From NCBI GenBank assembly GCA_018806915.1, contig JAGKQI010000096.1, positions 1,550,001-1,614,000 on the forward strand: a stretch of 64,000 bases of DNA, given 5' to 3'. Each line of letters opens with the position of its first letter. The first letter of the stretch is position 1. Both the position numbers and the translations under genes were made by a program. Source of the DNA: Phytophthora colocasiae (Eukaryota > Oomycota > Peronosporomycetes > Peronosporales > Peronosporaceae). This document shows positions 50,971 to 62,108 of this stretch, piece by piece. Under the pieces are notes generated by a model. It was not told the DNA's origin. It did not search any database and saw nothing but the letters and a program-made list of their open reading frames with translations.

Positions 50971-52709
50971 TTAAAAGCGGAAATTGCGCGCAAGTTCACG
51001 AAGCGCATTCTGCTCAGCCCACTCGCACTTGAGCACTAACGTTTCGGCATTGGGGTCGAAAATGACGAGCTGGAACACAACTCGGTAAGTTTAAAGTCAA
51101 ATGAAGCTCTTTACGACGTCGAACGTACCATCGGAGCAGTAGCCACGAAGTATACACCTGCGCGTTCTTCATGGAATAGCGAGTGGCCGAACAGATCGAC
51201 AAACTGCTCTTCTTCAAGTGTGTGGCGCACCAGTTCTTGAGAATGATACGCTGCAGACATGTAGAACGCAACGTCGTGCGTCATACGGAACAGCTTCATA
51301 AACGCGAGACGCCGAACTCCGTCGCACATCACTTCCAATTCCGTTTTGCTCGAGTTATCGCGGTTCATGCGGCCCACTTGTCGGAGTTTCGTTCGGAACA
51401 TCCCCACTACCGAGTCCAGCACACGCTGTGCATCATTGGCAGCGATCCGACATTCTCCACGATATCTCGTAGTGAGCAGCAGTGTCCGATCTGCCTCTGC
51501 CTTCTTCAGCCGTTCTACCTGGGCTTCGTACTCTTTCAGCTTGCCAGTCATAGAGTCTGTCTTTCCGACATTAGGTGCTCGATCTTGAAGGCGTAATTGT
51601 GCACGCGCGGTCGAGAGTTGGTTCTGAGCATCAGCCACCTCACGATTTGCCTTCTCCTGCGCTGCTTTAACTTCATTCTGCGCACGTACTCGCACTTCAT
51701 CGTTTTCAATTAACATGCGCTGGAGTCGCTTCCGTAGCCCAGCATTCTTCTCCTCAAGAGCTGCTTTTTCAGCGCGTTCTTTCTTGAGATCAGCCAGAAG
51801 AGCCGTGACATTCACTGGCTGCCCATTGTCGTCTAGCATGGTCACAGCACGCTGAGCACTAACAGCAAAAAAAAATACAAAAGCTTACGTTAAACCATCG
51901 AATCTCAAAGCACAAACAGAGAATAAAACCACTCACGGTCGCGCTCGTTTCCTCGGTTGTTGTACAGCCTTTGCCGGAGGAGCTGCTGTCACTGGGATGG
52001 ATTGAGTTGGCACCCTTGTCTGAGGAACCACTGCAGATGGAATGCTAGAGACGGCTCCCTGAGCAGCCATAGATTTATCTCCATTCATCTGATTCGATGA
52101 CCAAAGAGCTGGAGACGTCGAAGTCGCAGCCTTAACATCTGCAGTAGCCCATGGATTAGCTGAAGTAGGTTGCACCAATGTTGTAACAGCAGTCACCGCC
52201 TCAGCAACTCGTGGCTTGATGTCTGGAGCTCCAGTCGATCGAGTTGAGTTCTGATTACTGGCATCAGCTCCCACCCTCTCAATCTCGAACATCAATTCCC
52301 CAGGCCTCGTCGCCTTGAGATGTTGGATAACAGTTAAAAACTCCTTTCCTGTTAGGTCTTTGCCATTAACAGACAGTAGCGTGTCTCCAACTTGCAGCTG
52401 TGAAGTTCCTCCCTGGATCGTGGACACTTGCAGCCGCTTGAACCTGTCATGACGCACACCGAAACCCAATTTCTCTCCGTCTTTCATGACACGCACTGTC
52501 ATCCGTCTCAATTTCTTGACTTGCGGCTGGGAATTGTCTCGGATTAAAGTTGCTGGAGCTGCAACGGGGGACGCTGTGCCGGCCACGACGCTCGATTGGC
52601 GAGAAGGAGCCTTTGTATGGGAGAACACGACGGTGTCGCTAGTAAGAGCCGTAGAAACGCGGCCTACCGGTGAGCTCATAGCGGAAGCGTCCAGCGGTAG
52701 ATGCGCCAT
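50971..52709 (-). CDS. PDZ-domain and coiled-coil protein
   Basis: Three exons: 52709-51937, 51858-51129 and 51069-50971. Introns are 78 nt (GTGAGT...T-rich...GTTAG) and 59 nt (GTACGT...TTCCAG); phases join to a 533-residue frame. The two larger exons look like separate genes, but the strong splice signals and continuous phase favour one. Residues 70-145 are a PDZ domain (KLGFGVRHDRFKRLQVSTIQ, GDTLLSVNGKDL, LKATRPGELMFEIER). Residues 150-250 are Ser/Thr/Pro-rich. Residues 270-390 are a coiled coil, followed by a helical region (residues 400-500) with no known domain. Probably a scaffold; no partner can be inferred. Confidence 0.75.
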
Positions 52710-52751
52710 TTAGCTGCAACTATTATAATCCAACACAAATACTGTTCTAAG

Positions 52752-52819
52752 AAAAGTACAATAGATTCTCAAGTACTACTATTATATAATAGTAGTAGGA
52801 AGCAATCTATTGTACTTTT
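52752..52819. promoter_or_regulatory. Hairpin in the shared promoter of the PDZ and ankyrin genes
   Basis: Perfect 16-bp arms (AAAAGTACAATAGATT at 52752, complement at 52804) enclose a perfect 24-bp palindrome (52774-52797, TACTACTATTATATAATAGT...). The two genes diverge from this 160-bp gap, so the symmetric element may serve both. Confidence 0.55.
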
Positions 52820-52870
52820 CTTTGAACAATATATTGTTTTGTGTAGTACATGTACTAGTAGTTGGAAGCA

Positions 52871-53486
52871 ATGAGCGTGAACGTTTGGACAGCGGCGAGT
52901 GACGGCGACTTGGAGAGCGTCAAGGCCTTTCTGGCTAGTGGAGGAGACGCGAATGCGAAGGACGAGAATGGATACACGCCATTGTACGGGAAGTTACGGC
53001 AGATATGGTCTTTTGCAGATATACTGAGGTTTGTTGACAGGCAGGCAGCGGTGAGCTATAGCCACATGGAGCTGGTGGTCTTCCTGTTGGCTAGTGGTGC
53101 AGACGTAAAGCTCGGTAAGTTGTTAGAGGCTGAAGTGAGTGTACAGTAGTGTAGTGGACGATGCTGATGAACGTAAATTACTGCAGGAGATAATGATATG
53201 GACACGCCACTACATCGATGCGAGTCGGCGGAATGTGCCAAGCTGCTGCTGGATCACGGTGCAGACCTGAATGCGCGTAACTCGGGCGGGCAGACGGTGA
53301 GTTTGTTGATGTGAAGGTTTTAGGTGATGAGAAACTAACTGTGTATTGCAGCCGTATGATGTTGCCATTGAAGACGAGAACCAGGAGCTAAAGTCGCTGT
53401 ACGAGAACTTAGGTGCCGAGAAGTCAGACAGTATTCCTGAAGAGGACGAGGGCTTCCCGAACGGAGTGGACCTGGAGAAACCCTAG
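52871..53486 (+). CDS. Small ankyrin-repeat protein
   Basis: Four exons: 52871-52983, 53041-53114, 53187-53296 and 53352-53486 (143 residues). All introns are 55-72 nt with good acceptors. The ATG at 52871 is preferred. Three ankyrin units are visible: NVWTAASDGDLESVKAFLAS, then NGYTPLQAAVSYSHMELVVF, then TPLHRCESAECAKLLLDHGA. The last exon is acidic. Ankyrin repeats bind other proteins; with no other domain this may be an adaptor or inhibitor. Divergent from the PDZ gene. Confidence 0.8.
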
Positions 53487-53820
53487 AGTCTGTTGCCGAC
53501 AAATGGTGTATTTGAATTCTACGCACGACTTGATGTCTTTTGTCAAAGGTGTTCTCGAGTACAGCAACAGTGTATGTAGGCTACGAATGTATTGATTGGG
53601 TTCACTCAGCGAGAGTTTGTCAACATGACCCGTTGTCACACGGTTCAGGCTCATTATATCATTTGAGTATCATTGTGAACGTCTGCAAGAAACTCCTACA
53701 TGCATTAAAAACGTAACGAAGAGGTACTTTTCCTCCTTCTCTTCTTCACTCTCGAGGCAAATTGCCAACTGACGCAGCTTCTGAGGTCTCCTCCGCCAAT
53801 CGGCAGCTTCTGTCCACTCG
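53487..53820. other. Convergent 3' region of ankyrin and legumain genes
   Basis: No open frame with support. The two genes face tail-to-tail across about 330 bp. Confidence 0.5.
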
Positions 53821-55260
53821 TTAGACCATTATGGCTACATTAGTGTTCACCACACCACGTGTAGCCATAATGGAGTGTCGGTTCTTGATGACCATGCAAG
53901 CGTTGCGCACAATAGCAACCACAGCGTCCTGCTCCAAATTGGACTCGCACAGATCCATCAACGTTCCAACATACTTGAGACTGTAGCTGGTTAGTCCGCC
54001 GGTGAAAGAGCAGGAAGTATCAAAAGTCCGAGTGACCTCGTCATGACATTTGACGTTCTTGGGCTCTTCAACTTGAAGTAAAGGAGTTTTACTCTGCTGC
54101 TCATACAACGCATTGATGGTCTCGAACACCTCGTCAGCACTTTCACGAGCCTGAATCGTCTCAGTGAGTTCTTCTGCAATTCCACGTCGATCTTTTCCCG
54201 GAGCAGCACGCAAATAGCGATAGAACGCCACAACGAGATCCACATCGCGAGCATCCACAGTACTCTCAACGCTAGATGTCGTTATGGCTGCAGTGGGTAG
54301 TGTGTCGGAATCATCACTATCAGATTCACTCTCTGACTCGTCTCCATTTGACCCGCTCTTGTCGTACGTGGACTGATAATTGCCAACGATCTCGTGACTG
54401 AGCCTCTTCAATCCAAGTTCCTTCACGTGGCTCTTGGTTGTCGCATTCTTCACTCGACGGAACTGAGTCGTAAGTGTCTCTCCGGACAAGTCTGTTAGGT
54501 CACTATCTTCCATCCAATTGACAGAGTACAAGTCTCCCAGACACGAACCGATACGTTCCCCATTCACTTCGTCTTGAGGAGGGCAGTACGCAGCCCACGA
54601 TGACTCGAAGCCATTAGCAGCCGTCGTCACGTAGGTATTGATGCTCTTCAAGAAGCTGTTCGAGAACATCGATCCCGACTCACAGGCCTCCATGTAAAAC
54701 ACCAGTTCCTTGTACATTTTCTTTTCGTGCATAGTGCGCATGGCTCGTTTCAGCCTCGCAGCCGTGAGCGGCTTCATATTTGGGAAGTAGATGTTGCCCC
54801 TAGACCCATGGTCAATAAAGTTGATGAAGACTCGGTCCTCTGCTGTGCTATTCAGCACTTTCTTGTTAAAAGCCCCGGAGCTATTGCCCGTAATGACATT
54901 GAGGAACGTCTCCGGAGTCACTTCCACCCCTCGAAAGTCGATCTCGCACCCCTTGTACACGTCCACAGGCTGTACGTCCCCGTGCGATGCATTCTTGGTC
55001 GTAGGTTTATTAAAGAGCTGACCAGGGTATGGGTTGTGTTCATGCCAAGCCACGTCGTCGTACATCATGAGCACAACATTCTCGGCCGGAATTCCGTGAC
55101 GTCGAACGACGTGGTACGCGTGGCAGGCGTCAGACTGGTGTCGGTAGTTGCTGTAGCCATTTGAGCCGGCCACGATGACGGCCCAATGCTCGGCAATGGC
55201 TACAGGGAAGAAGGAGAAGACGATGAGCAGAGCAGCGGACAAGGGGCCGAACGAAACCAT
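53821..55260 (-). CDS. Legumain-family (C13) cysteine protease
   Basis: 479 residues from MVSFGPLSA at 55260. The frame extends upstream, but only this ATG gives a signal peptide (residues 1-22), and the upstream part overlaps the HRQ1 3' end. The peptidase C13 domain spans about residues 25-290: HWAVIVAGSNGYSNYRHQSDACHAY at its start, the catalytic histidine in FINFIDHGSRG and the catalytic cysteine in FYMEACESGSMF. Legumains cleave after asparagine in lysosome/vacuole-like compartments and are made as proenzymes; the C-terminal 180 residues here, with an acidic Ser/Asp stretch near residue 340, correspond to the pro-region. Secretion outside the cell is also possible. 77 bp separate it from the HRQ1 stop. 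Confidence 0.82.
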   Translation of the reverse strand: MVSFGPLSAALLIVFSFFPVAIAEHWAVIVAGSNGYSNYRHQSDACHAYHVVRRHGIPAENVVLMMYDDVAWHEHNPYPGQLFNKPTTKNASHGDVQPVDVYKGCEIDFRGVEVTPETFLNVITGNSSGAFNKKVLNSTAEDRVFINFIDHGSRGNIYFPNMKPLTAARLKRAMRTMHEKKMYKELVFYMEACESGSMFSNSFLKSINTYVTTAANGFESSWAAYCPPQDEVNGERIGSCLGDLYSVNWMEDSDLTDLSGETLTTQFRRVKNATTKSHVKELGLKRLSHEIVGNYQSTYDKSGSNGDESESESDSDDSDTLPTAAITTSSVESTVDARDVDLVVAFYRYLRAAPGKDRRGIAEELTETIQARESADEVFETINALYEQQSKTPLLQVEEPKNVKCHDEVTRTFDTSCSFTGGLTSYSLKYVGTLMDLCESNLEQDAVVAIVRNACMVIKNRHSIMATRGVVNTNVAIMV

Positions 55261-55336
55261 CTTGAAGAGTGAATTGTTCTTCAACCTAGTGTAGCTATGT
55301 TTTATCGGATTTGAAAGGGGAGCTGACAAAATGGCT

Positions 55337-58300
55337 TCATCCGACAATACCATGCAAATAGTCGAGAACTTCAAGACTTCCCTGCTTGTCTAACACTTTG
55401 TTAAACTCGGAACATCCACTGGACTGGATGCAAGCTGGACAGCCATCAGAGCACGAACACTCGCTAATAATCGTCCAGGCCTTTTCGATCAACTGTCGTA
55501 TTATCAATCAACCCAACAAAACAGCGATTGGTAGTCAGATTCAGAGTACTCGGTACAACAAATACAACGGAGAAATGCACACCTTTGGCAGCACTTTGAC
55601 GATTTCAGGGACGAGTCCGCTTCCTCCTTCCCGACGCTCAAAAATGGTGACTCGGTTTGGTCTAGTGGCATAAAAACAATGTGAGTACAGCACTTATAGA
55701 AGTCCTCAACCAGTTTGTACGTACTTGACGCGTTTCTCGAATTCGTTGACGTGTTCAGTGCCGACATCTTCTGTGTCACATAGTATGAAAAGCCGAACCA
55801 GCGCCACAAACAAGTGTCCAACTCCGTGTAAAGCTGCAGTCCATGAAGCTCCATCCCGTTCTTGAATTTTCATTCTGAGTGCAGCGGGGAATTCGAGCCA
55901 CACAGCTTCTCCGGACGATTGCATGGGCGGCAAAGAGAACTCGTTCGACCCTAAAGGCCTCATCGTCCGCTTTTCCAACTTTGCTGACCCAATAACTCTT
56001 GTCAAAATGGAAACTGTGCCCACACACACTAAAACGGAGTCGCTCTTCGGCTTAACACCGTTGCGTCCAAGTTGCGCGGTGCTGTGTATACGCACAACGT
56101 CAATATCTGTGAAGTCACGGCAGGTTGTGAAGTACGTGAGTGGCTGCTCACACTTCTTCGCGAACGCTATACGCTGGTTGCTGTCCAGGCGAGTGATTAA
56201 GTACTCTTGAGCTTGGTGAAGGTAGACAGCCGTGGGATATACCTGGAAGAATGCCCTGTCTCCTGGAATCTCGTCCAAGACTTCTCCGTCGGCTCCATCA
56301 TTGATAACATTGTTGCTTGGGACCACCACCGTGTAGTTTTCATCACAAATGCTACGCAAACTCACTGCCCGAAACTTTTTTGGCATACACGAGTGAACGC
56401 GGTAGTTCAAGCGTCCACCGATCTCGGACTTCATCAGTTTGTTTTCCTTGACAAGAAACTGAAGTAACTCATGAACTTCAGATACCACAGGCTCCTCAGT
56501 ACTGCCACTCTCACAACCTCCGCTATCACCCAGTTTCCCGAAGACGAAGGAATCGATGTAATCTATTCCAGACTGCGATGAATAGAGAGCTGACTCACGG
56601 GCAGCGCATAGTAAGTGTTGGCTAAGGACTCGGTGATTCATCGGATTCAAGCTAACTGCTTCTGGTTCAAGTTGGAAGAGCTCCATGGCATGCTCCTTCT
56701 GAGCGAAATGCTGGTCCAGAGGCGCGTCAAAACACACGATAACCGCGACAGATTGCTTTGGTTTAGATTGCTGCTGCCGACGCCCTGCACGGCCTGCTTG
56801 TTGCCACAAGGATGCGATGCTGGAAGGCAGTCCAAGGTGGATAGTGCAATCCAACTCCCCAATATCAATGCCCAGCTCCAAAGCGTTCGTTGCCACCACC
56901 CCGAGCAAGTCCCCATTGAATAGCCGTTGCTCGATCCGTCGCCTTGACTCCAGTGTATATCCCCCACGATAGGAAGTTACTCGACGTAGAAGATTTTCGG
57001 TCTTGGGCTCTGCTTTCAGGATCGAGTGTACGTTCATAAGCACCAGTTCAGTTAACTTCCTGCCTCGACAAAACAGGAGCGTAGCGATTTCCTCTTCCAC
57101 TAAACGAGCGAGAATTCGAGCTCCTTGATAAATGGCGCTGGTGCTGAAATTGATCTCCATTTTCTGCTCTTCATCACTGATAGGGATTGCAGTCGTTATA
57201 TCTTCTGTGCGTTTGCGCTTTCTAGGGGCACTTTCAGTCAAAGTTGGTTTGGAGGCAGTAGTGGTCTGCGGAGCATCCACCTCGGTAAGCTTTGGGTTCC
57301 AGACGCAGAAGAGCTTTTCCACCGACGGAGCACCATCTTCTGTGACCACTTTTAGTGGTCGCTGGCGGAAGAAGTGCAAATTAGGTGGCCCCAAATCTTC
57401 CCCATATTTTTCTTCGGTAGTGGCATCGGACAGCTCGGGTTGAGGGGGAAGCGTTGGCATTAGCTGTCGAAAATGTGCTTCTGGGTTTTGAATAGTGGCT
57501 GAACAGCAGATCACCTGCGGATTAGAACCGTACAATGCGCACAGACGAAATAGTCGGCGGAAGACACAGGAAACATGAGACCCAAACACACCGCGGTACA
57601 TGTGCGCTTCATCAACGACCAGAAATCTGAGCGAGAAATACGAGGTTAGTAGTCAGTTGAAAGTGACATCCTCTCATTAGTCGTAGTTTACCTGAGATTT
57701 GAAAGCACTTGTTTCCATTGTCGATGTTGTGGGAGAATTGTCAAGTGAAGCATGTCTGGATTGGTAAGGAATATCCTCGTCTCGCGGATGACCATTGATC
57801 GGCTCTTCATGGGTGTATCTCCATCCTGAACAATACCACGCGTCAGCTGTACTCTGCAAGAAAGCAAACATTGGCAACTACTTACAAAAATTACTTACAA
57901 ATGTCGCTCCAATATGAAGCGGTAGATCCACAGCCTCTAAAAGTCGCCTGAGCGCCTTGAGTTGATCTTGTGCCAGAGCTTTTGTCGGGAACAAGTACAT
58001 GGACGTAGCTTTCGGGTCTTCAAGCAGCGTATCTAACACTGGAACGTTGTATGCCAACGATTTCCCACTAGCTGTTGATGTTGACAAAACTGCGTTTTCT
58101 CCACGACAAATTGCTTCAATCGCGTCGAACTGGTGCGAGTACAGCTGCTTGATGCTGTAACATTTCTCGAGTGCTTCTCGCATTCGGGTCGACAGCCCCA
58201 ATGGCTCCAGATCACGATACTGAGCTTGTCGTGCACTGCGTCGTTCCACATGAGCGATCTGGTTCTTGTATAAATCCAATTGCTGCAGCATTGTCAGAAC

Positions 58301-58833
58301 TGATGACCCCCAGTCGTTTTGAGTTAGAAGCTGTTCTGTCGAGCTTGAGGTCTTCGTGGCCTCTGCAAAATCACTGGAAACTCCTTCATTGCCAGCTGAT
58401 CCATGACATTCCTTGGTTTTCGCCACATTCTCAGTATATTTCTTCAATGCTGCATCAAATAATGCTTTGCGTTCAATACTTGCACGTTGGCTTGGTTGCG
58501 GTACCAACGGGAACGTCACAACTTCAACGTCTTCTTCACTTGGACTGAAAAAGTCATCTTAAAAAACACACACACACAAATGAGATTTCAAAGTGAAATT
58601 TATAATACAATGTTACCTGATCGGAAAGTTGCCTTTTGACGCTCGAGAACAAGAAGATCGGGAGCTACAGTGGCCAATTCCACGAGGTTCTGCCGCGTCA
58701 CCTGCTCACCACCGAAGCTATTGGCTACGCGTAATACGCTGGCGACACTTGCAGAGGCGCGGAACTTGGCTACGAAGCAGAAACCTGCATCCACGAGCGC
58801 AAAATGGCGGCGCAACGTTTCGTCCATCATCAT
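55337..58833 (-). CDS. HRQ1: HRQ1-type RecQ-like DNA helicase
   Basis: Six exons: 58833-58617, 58557-57899, 57846-57692, 57626-55725, 55661-55583 and 55492-55337, giving about 1055 residues in one phase. The third exon's acceptor is the least certain. Motifs: STASGKSLAY (Walker A), FPTKALAQDQLKAL, GDTP, LTNPDMLH, VVDEAHMYRG (DEAH box), CSATI, LLFCRGRKL, NALELGIDIGELD and QQAGRAGRR (motif VI). The C-terminal DUF1998 region ends in a four-cysteine cluster (CSCSDGCPACIQ). This is the Hrq1/RecQ4-like family, a 3'-5' helicase in interstrand-crosslink repair and telomere maintenance. Its ATG is 42 bp from an inserted TIR element. Confidence 0.85.
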
Positions 58834-58882
58834 GCAACTTTTTAGTAATGGTCACGCATGAATTTAACATTAGTGGGGGGGT

Positions 58883-59212
58883 TCACACCGGCAAATTTCC
58901 AGTAGGCGACTTACATAAACCAGTCTTTTTCGTGTCTCGTTTGACCGAATTTGCAGAAGAGTGGTACTTTTTCCGAGTAGGGAGATCAGGTACTCGGAAT
59001 TTCTTCAGTTTGCAGTAGGGGAGAATCCAAGAAGGCCATGGCGAGCGTGGAGCAAGGTCAGAGCCACTCGTAGCGTAAGGGAGTAGCGGGGCGATGTCGT
59101 AGCTGTAATCACCGTCGCTCTCTTCACTGCTACTCTCTCCATTATCTTCGCCGCGTTCAATAAACCAACGAATCGCGACCAGATCTGCTGGGGATACGCT
59201 GGCCCCCGCCAT
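58883..59212 (-). CDS. Unrecognised 109-residue ORF inside the TIR element
   Basis: Starts MAGASVSPADLVAIRWFIERG; acidic Ser/Glu patch at residues 25-37, then Pro-rich and basic. The last codons lie in the left TIR. I know no family. It may be the N-terminal exon of a lost transposase, or a small host protein captured by the element. Same strand as HRQ1. Confidence 0.35.
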   Translation of the reverse strand: MAGASVSPADLVAIRWFIERGEDNGESSSEESDGDYSYDIAPLLPYATSGSDLAPRSPWPSWILPYCKLKKFRVPDLPTRKKYHSSANSVKRDTKKTGLCKSPTGNLPV

Positions 59213-59301
59213 TTTGTCTGTGTTCTCTGAGGCAGCTGAAGATTAACCGGTTGGAAGGCAACTCGCCGATTTCAGTAAATTTGGAGAAATGGACTTTCTT
59301 G

Positions 59302-60189
59302 AGTGCGCGCCAAATCGATAGGACCCCCCCTGAAAATGCCCATAACTCAGTCAGTTTTTATCATTTTAAGTTGCGGTTTTGACAGTAGATCCATAACACG
59401 GTAAGAAAGGACCTACGGGCGTTTGTTTTAGCGTTTTTGCACCCTAAAGTATGGCTCCCATACAAAAAACTGTTTTTTGCCAAACGACACAATTTAGGCT
59501 TCAATACAAATCCCTATACTAAATAAAACCCGCTCAAAATGATATGACTGGGGATTTGTATGGGGACATGTTCTAAACCTCTGTAGAGTGAAGGTGAGTG
59601 CATGTATCATGACTCTGAATTACACAGAACATTGATAATAGATAAGTGCATATTTGGTAGAGAAGGCCATAACCATTGGCAGAGAGTTACAAAGTAATTG
59701 CTGGCACTTTAACAGTCAGTCATTTAGTGGCTGTTTTTTAGCAAATCATAGTCAAAATGCGTTCAAATGTTAGAGACAAAATAATAATGTCGATTCCTTG
59801 CATAAGAACTCTCTAAAGCATATATGATCTCCACCAAATATGCACTTATCTATTATCAATGTTCTGTGTAATTTAGAGTCATGATACATGCACTCACCTT
59901 CACTCTACAGAGGTTTAGAACATGTCCCCATACAAATCCCCAGTCATATCATTTTGAGCGGGTTTTATTTAGTATAGGGATTTGTATTGAAGCCTAAATT
60001 GTGTCGTTTGGCAAAAAACAGTTTTTTGTATGGGAGCCATACTTTAGGGTGCAAAAACGCTAAAACAAACGCCCGTAGGTCCTTTCTTACCGTGTTATGG
60101 ATCTACTGTCAAAACCGCAACTTAAAATGATAAAAACTGACTGAGTTATGGGCATTTTCAGGGGGGGTCCTATCGATTTGGCGCGCACT
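59302..60189. repeat. Foldback element: 357-bp near-perfect inverted repeat with 174-bp loop
   Basis: Arms 59302-59658 and 59833-60189 match at all but one position that I can find (G in GACTCTGAATT against A). The termini read AGTGCGCGCCAAATCGATAG. No open frame of note. On the right, CACTG is followed by TA, as in Tc1/mariner insertions, but the left end lacks the matching TA, so the family is unclear. Confidence 0.85.
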
Positions 60190-60326
60190 GTAATCTACTG
60201 GAAATTTGCCGGTGTGAACCCCCCCAGTATCATTAAAATCCTCTTCCTGCCAAGTTTCTTGTTACTTCACACAATTTTGTCATCTGATTTCATTTGCTAA
60301 AATTCGCAATAGCGGACAGGTCAAGC

Positions 60327-62002
60327 ATGGAGCTCGGCTGGGAGAACTCTTGTACGTATGTCCTCTCTGTGATGACTCAGACTGCACCCCACGCTCTGTA
60401 GCCTACTCTATTTTCTTCCTAATGTTCTTACACGTCTATCTTCTCCTGTTGCACGCTCTAACTCGCTGTGGTTGCGTCGCTATCTCACTATTTGTCCCAG
60501 ACTCGGAGGGTTACGGCCTAAATCAAGGGTAAAATTCCAGAACCCAGAGTAATTCAGACGATCCCGTGTGCTAACCCAGCGTTTAAATGGTATTTTCTAG
60601 CTATGGGGACGAGGCGACGGCTTTGACAGGCGAGAACAAGCCTCGCATTCTGTTGATGGGCCTCCGCAGGTACAGTAGAAAGATAAAATTTTACAAATTT
60701 TTAATATCTAATTATCTTATGCAGGAGTGGCAAGTCGAGCATTCAGCGTGTGGTGTTCCACAAGATGTCGCCCCATGAGACGTTGTTCCTTGAAGGTACC
60801 AACAGCCTCGACATCAAGTACATCGCCAACAACTCGTTCGTGCAGTTCCAGATCTGGGACTTTCCTGGAGATTACGACTTTAAAGGTAACAGTCGAAGAT
60901 AGGAAGAGGCTTCAGGCTCAGATATTAACAAGTTTGTACTGTTAACAGAGGACCTTGTGTACGGAGGCCAACTGGTGAACGAGGAGATGATCTTCAGCAA
61001 CTGTGGCTCTATCGTGTTTGTCATTGACGCCCAGGATGAGCCGTACGCGGAAGCTCTGGCGCGTCTGCATGATACAGTTACGAGAGCGCACAGGTACAAT
61101 CCGGACATTCTTTTCGAGGTGTTTATCCACAAGGTGGACGGTGACTTGTTCCTGTCGGACGACCACAAGATCGGTACGGGACGTTAAGCATTTGATGAAA
61201 GAAGGTGGTAGCTAATTGCTTGATCGGGTGGTAGATTGTCAACGTGAGATTCAACAACAGATCATGGACGAAATCAACGACGGAGAGCTTGACATCCACA
61301 TGAGCTTCTACCTGACCAGCATCTACGACCACTCGATCTTTGAGGCGTTCAGCAAGGTCGTCCAGAAGCTGATCCCGCAACTTCCGACGCTTGAGAACTT
61401 GCTCAACATCCTCATCACGGTCGGTAGAAGTTTTAGGATCGTCGATGTCTTGCTCACTGACGATATCTAATTGTGTGCCTGTCGTACAGAGTTGCAACAT
61501 GGAGAAGTCATTCTTGTTCGATGTCGTGAGCAAGGTCTATATTGCGACGGATAGTAACCCCGTCGACATGCAGTCCTATGAACTGTGCAGCGATATGATC
61601 GACGTCGTCATCGATGTTTCTTGTATCTACGGGTACGAATTGCCAAAGATATCGCACAATATGTGCCTTCTGCTGATGCTTCTTGCTGTGTATCAATTAC
61701 AGAATGAAGGATGAGGGTGAGGGCGATGGTTTGGCGTACGACTCTAAGTCATCATCAGTGATCAAGCTCAACAATGGAATGATTCTGTACCTTCGCGAAG
61801 TGAACAAGTACGACGACCTAAAGGCCTTACGAATGCTTTGGTAGCTAACTCAATGTGCTTGCTTTACATTGACAGTTACCTGGCTCTGGTGTGTTTGCTG
61901 CGTGCCGAGAACTTCATGAAGCAAGGGATCATCGACTACAACATCGATTGCTTCAAGTCTGCCATTGGCGACGTGTTCAAGACGCCCAAGGCGATCGAGT
62001 AG
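60327..62002 (+). CDS. RagC/D-type small GTPase
   Basis: Eight exons: 60327-60355, 60601-60669, 60725-60885, 60949-61173, 61235-61419, 61490-61632, 61703-61807 and 61876-62002 (347 residues). Intron 1 is long (245 nt); the fifth intron donor (GTCGGT) is weak. The G-domain has [23 protein letters not shown] (P-loop, split by intron 2), [17 protein letters not shown] (G3) and FIHKVD (G4 as HKVD). The second half is the roadblock-like Rag dimerisation domain ([28 protein letters not shown]-type block, [13 protein letters not shown]). Rag heterodimers recruit TORC1 to the lysosome/vacuole when amino acids are plentiful. A RagA/B partner is not in this window. Confidence 0.87.
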
Positions 62003-62108
62003 ACGAATTAACCAGGGCGTACAAAGATGGAATGAACACAAAATGCCAGCGTTGGTACCCTCTCCTCGGGTATGCAAAAAGAGAAGCATGTTGCTGTTAT
62101 ATGGGCTG

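Larger units (their letters stand above)
58875..60225. mobile_element. Candidate PIF/Harbinger-like element with 30-bp perfect TIRs
   Basis: GGGGGGGTTCACACCGG... at 58875-58904 pairs perfectly with 60196-60225; the element is flanked by AGT on both sides (58872-58874, 60226-60228), a possible 3-bp duplication. G-rich ends and 3-bp duplications suit PIF/Harbinger, but no DDE domain is present, so the family is tentative. It encloses a 109-codon frame and a large foldback. Confidence 0.5.

Noticed and set aside
51111..51845. Coiled-coil ORF as a gene separate from the PDZ ORF
   Set aside because: A GTGAGT donor and a T-rich GTTAG acceptor join the two in one phase, and the apparent start at 51845 is GTG.
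55261..55374. N-terminal extension of the legumain frame
   Set aside because: It overlaps the HRQ1 terminal exon and removes the signal peptide from the N-terminus.
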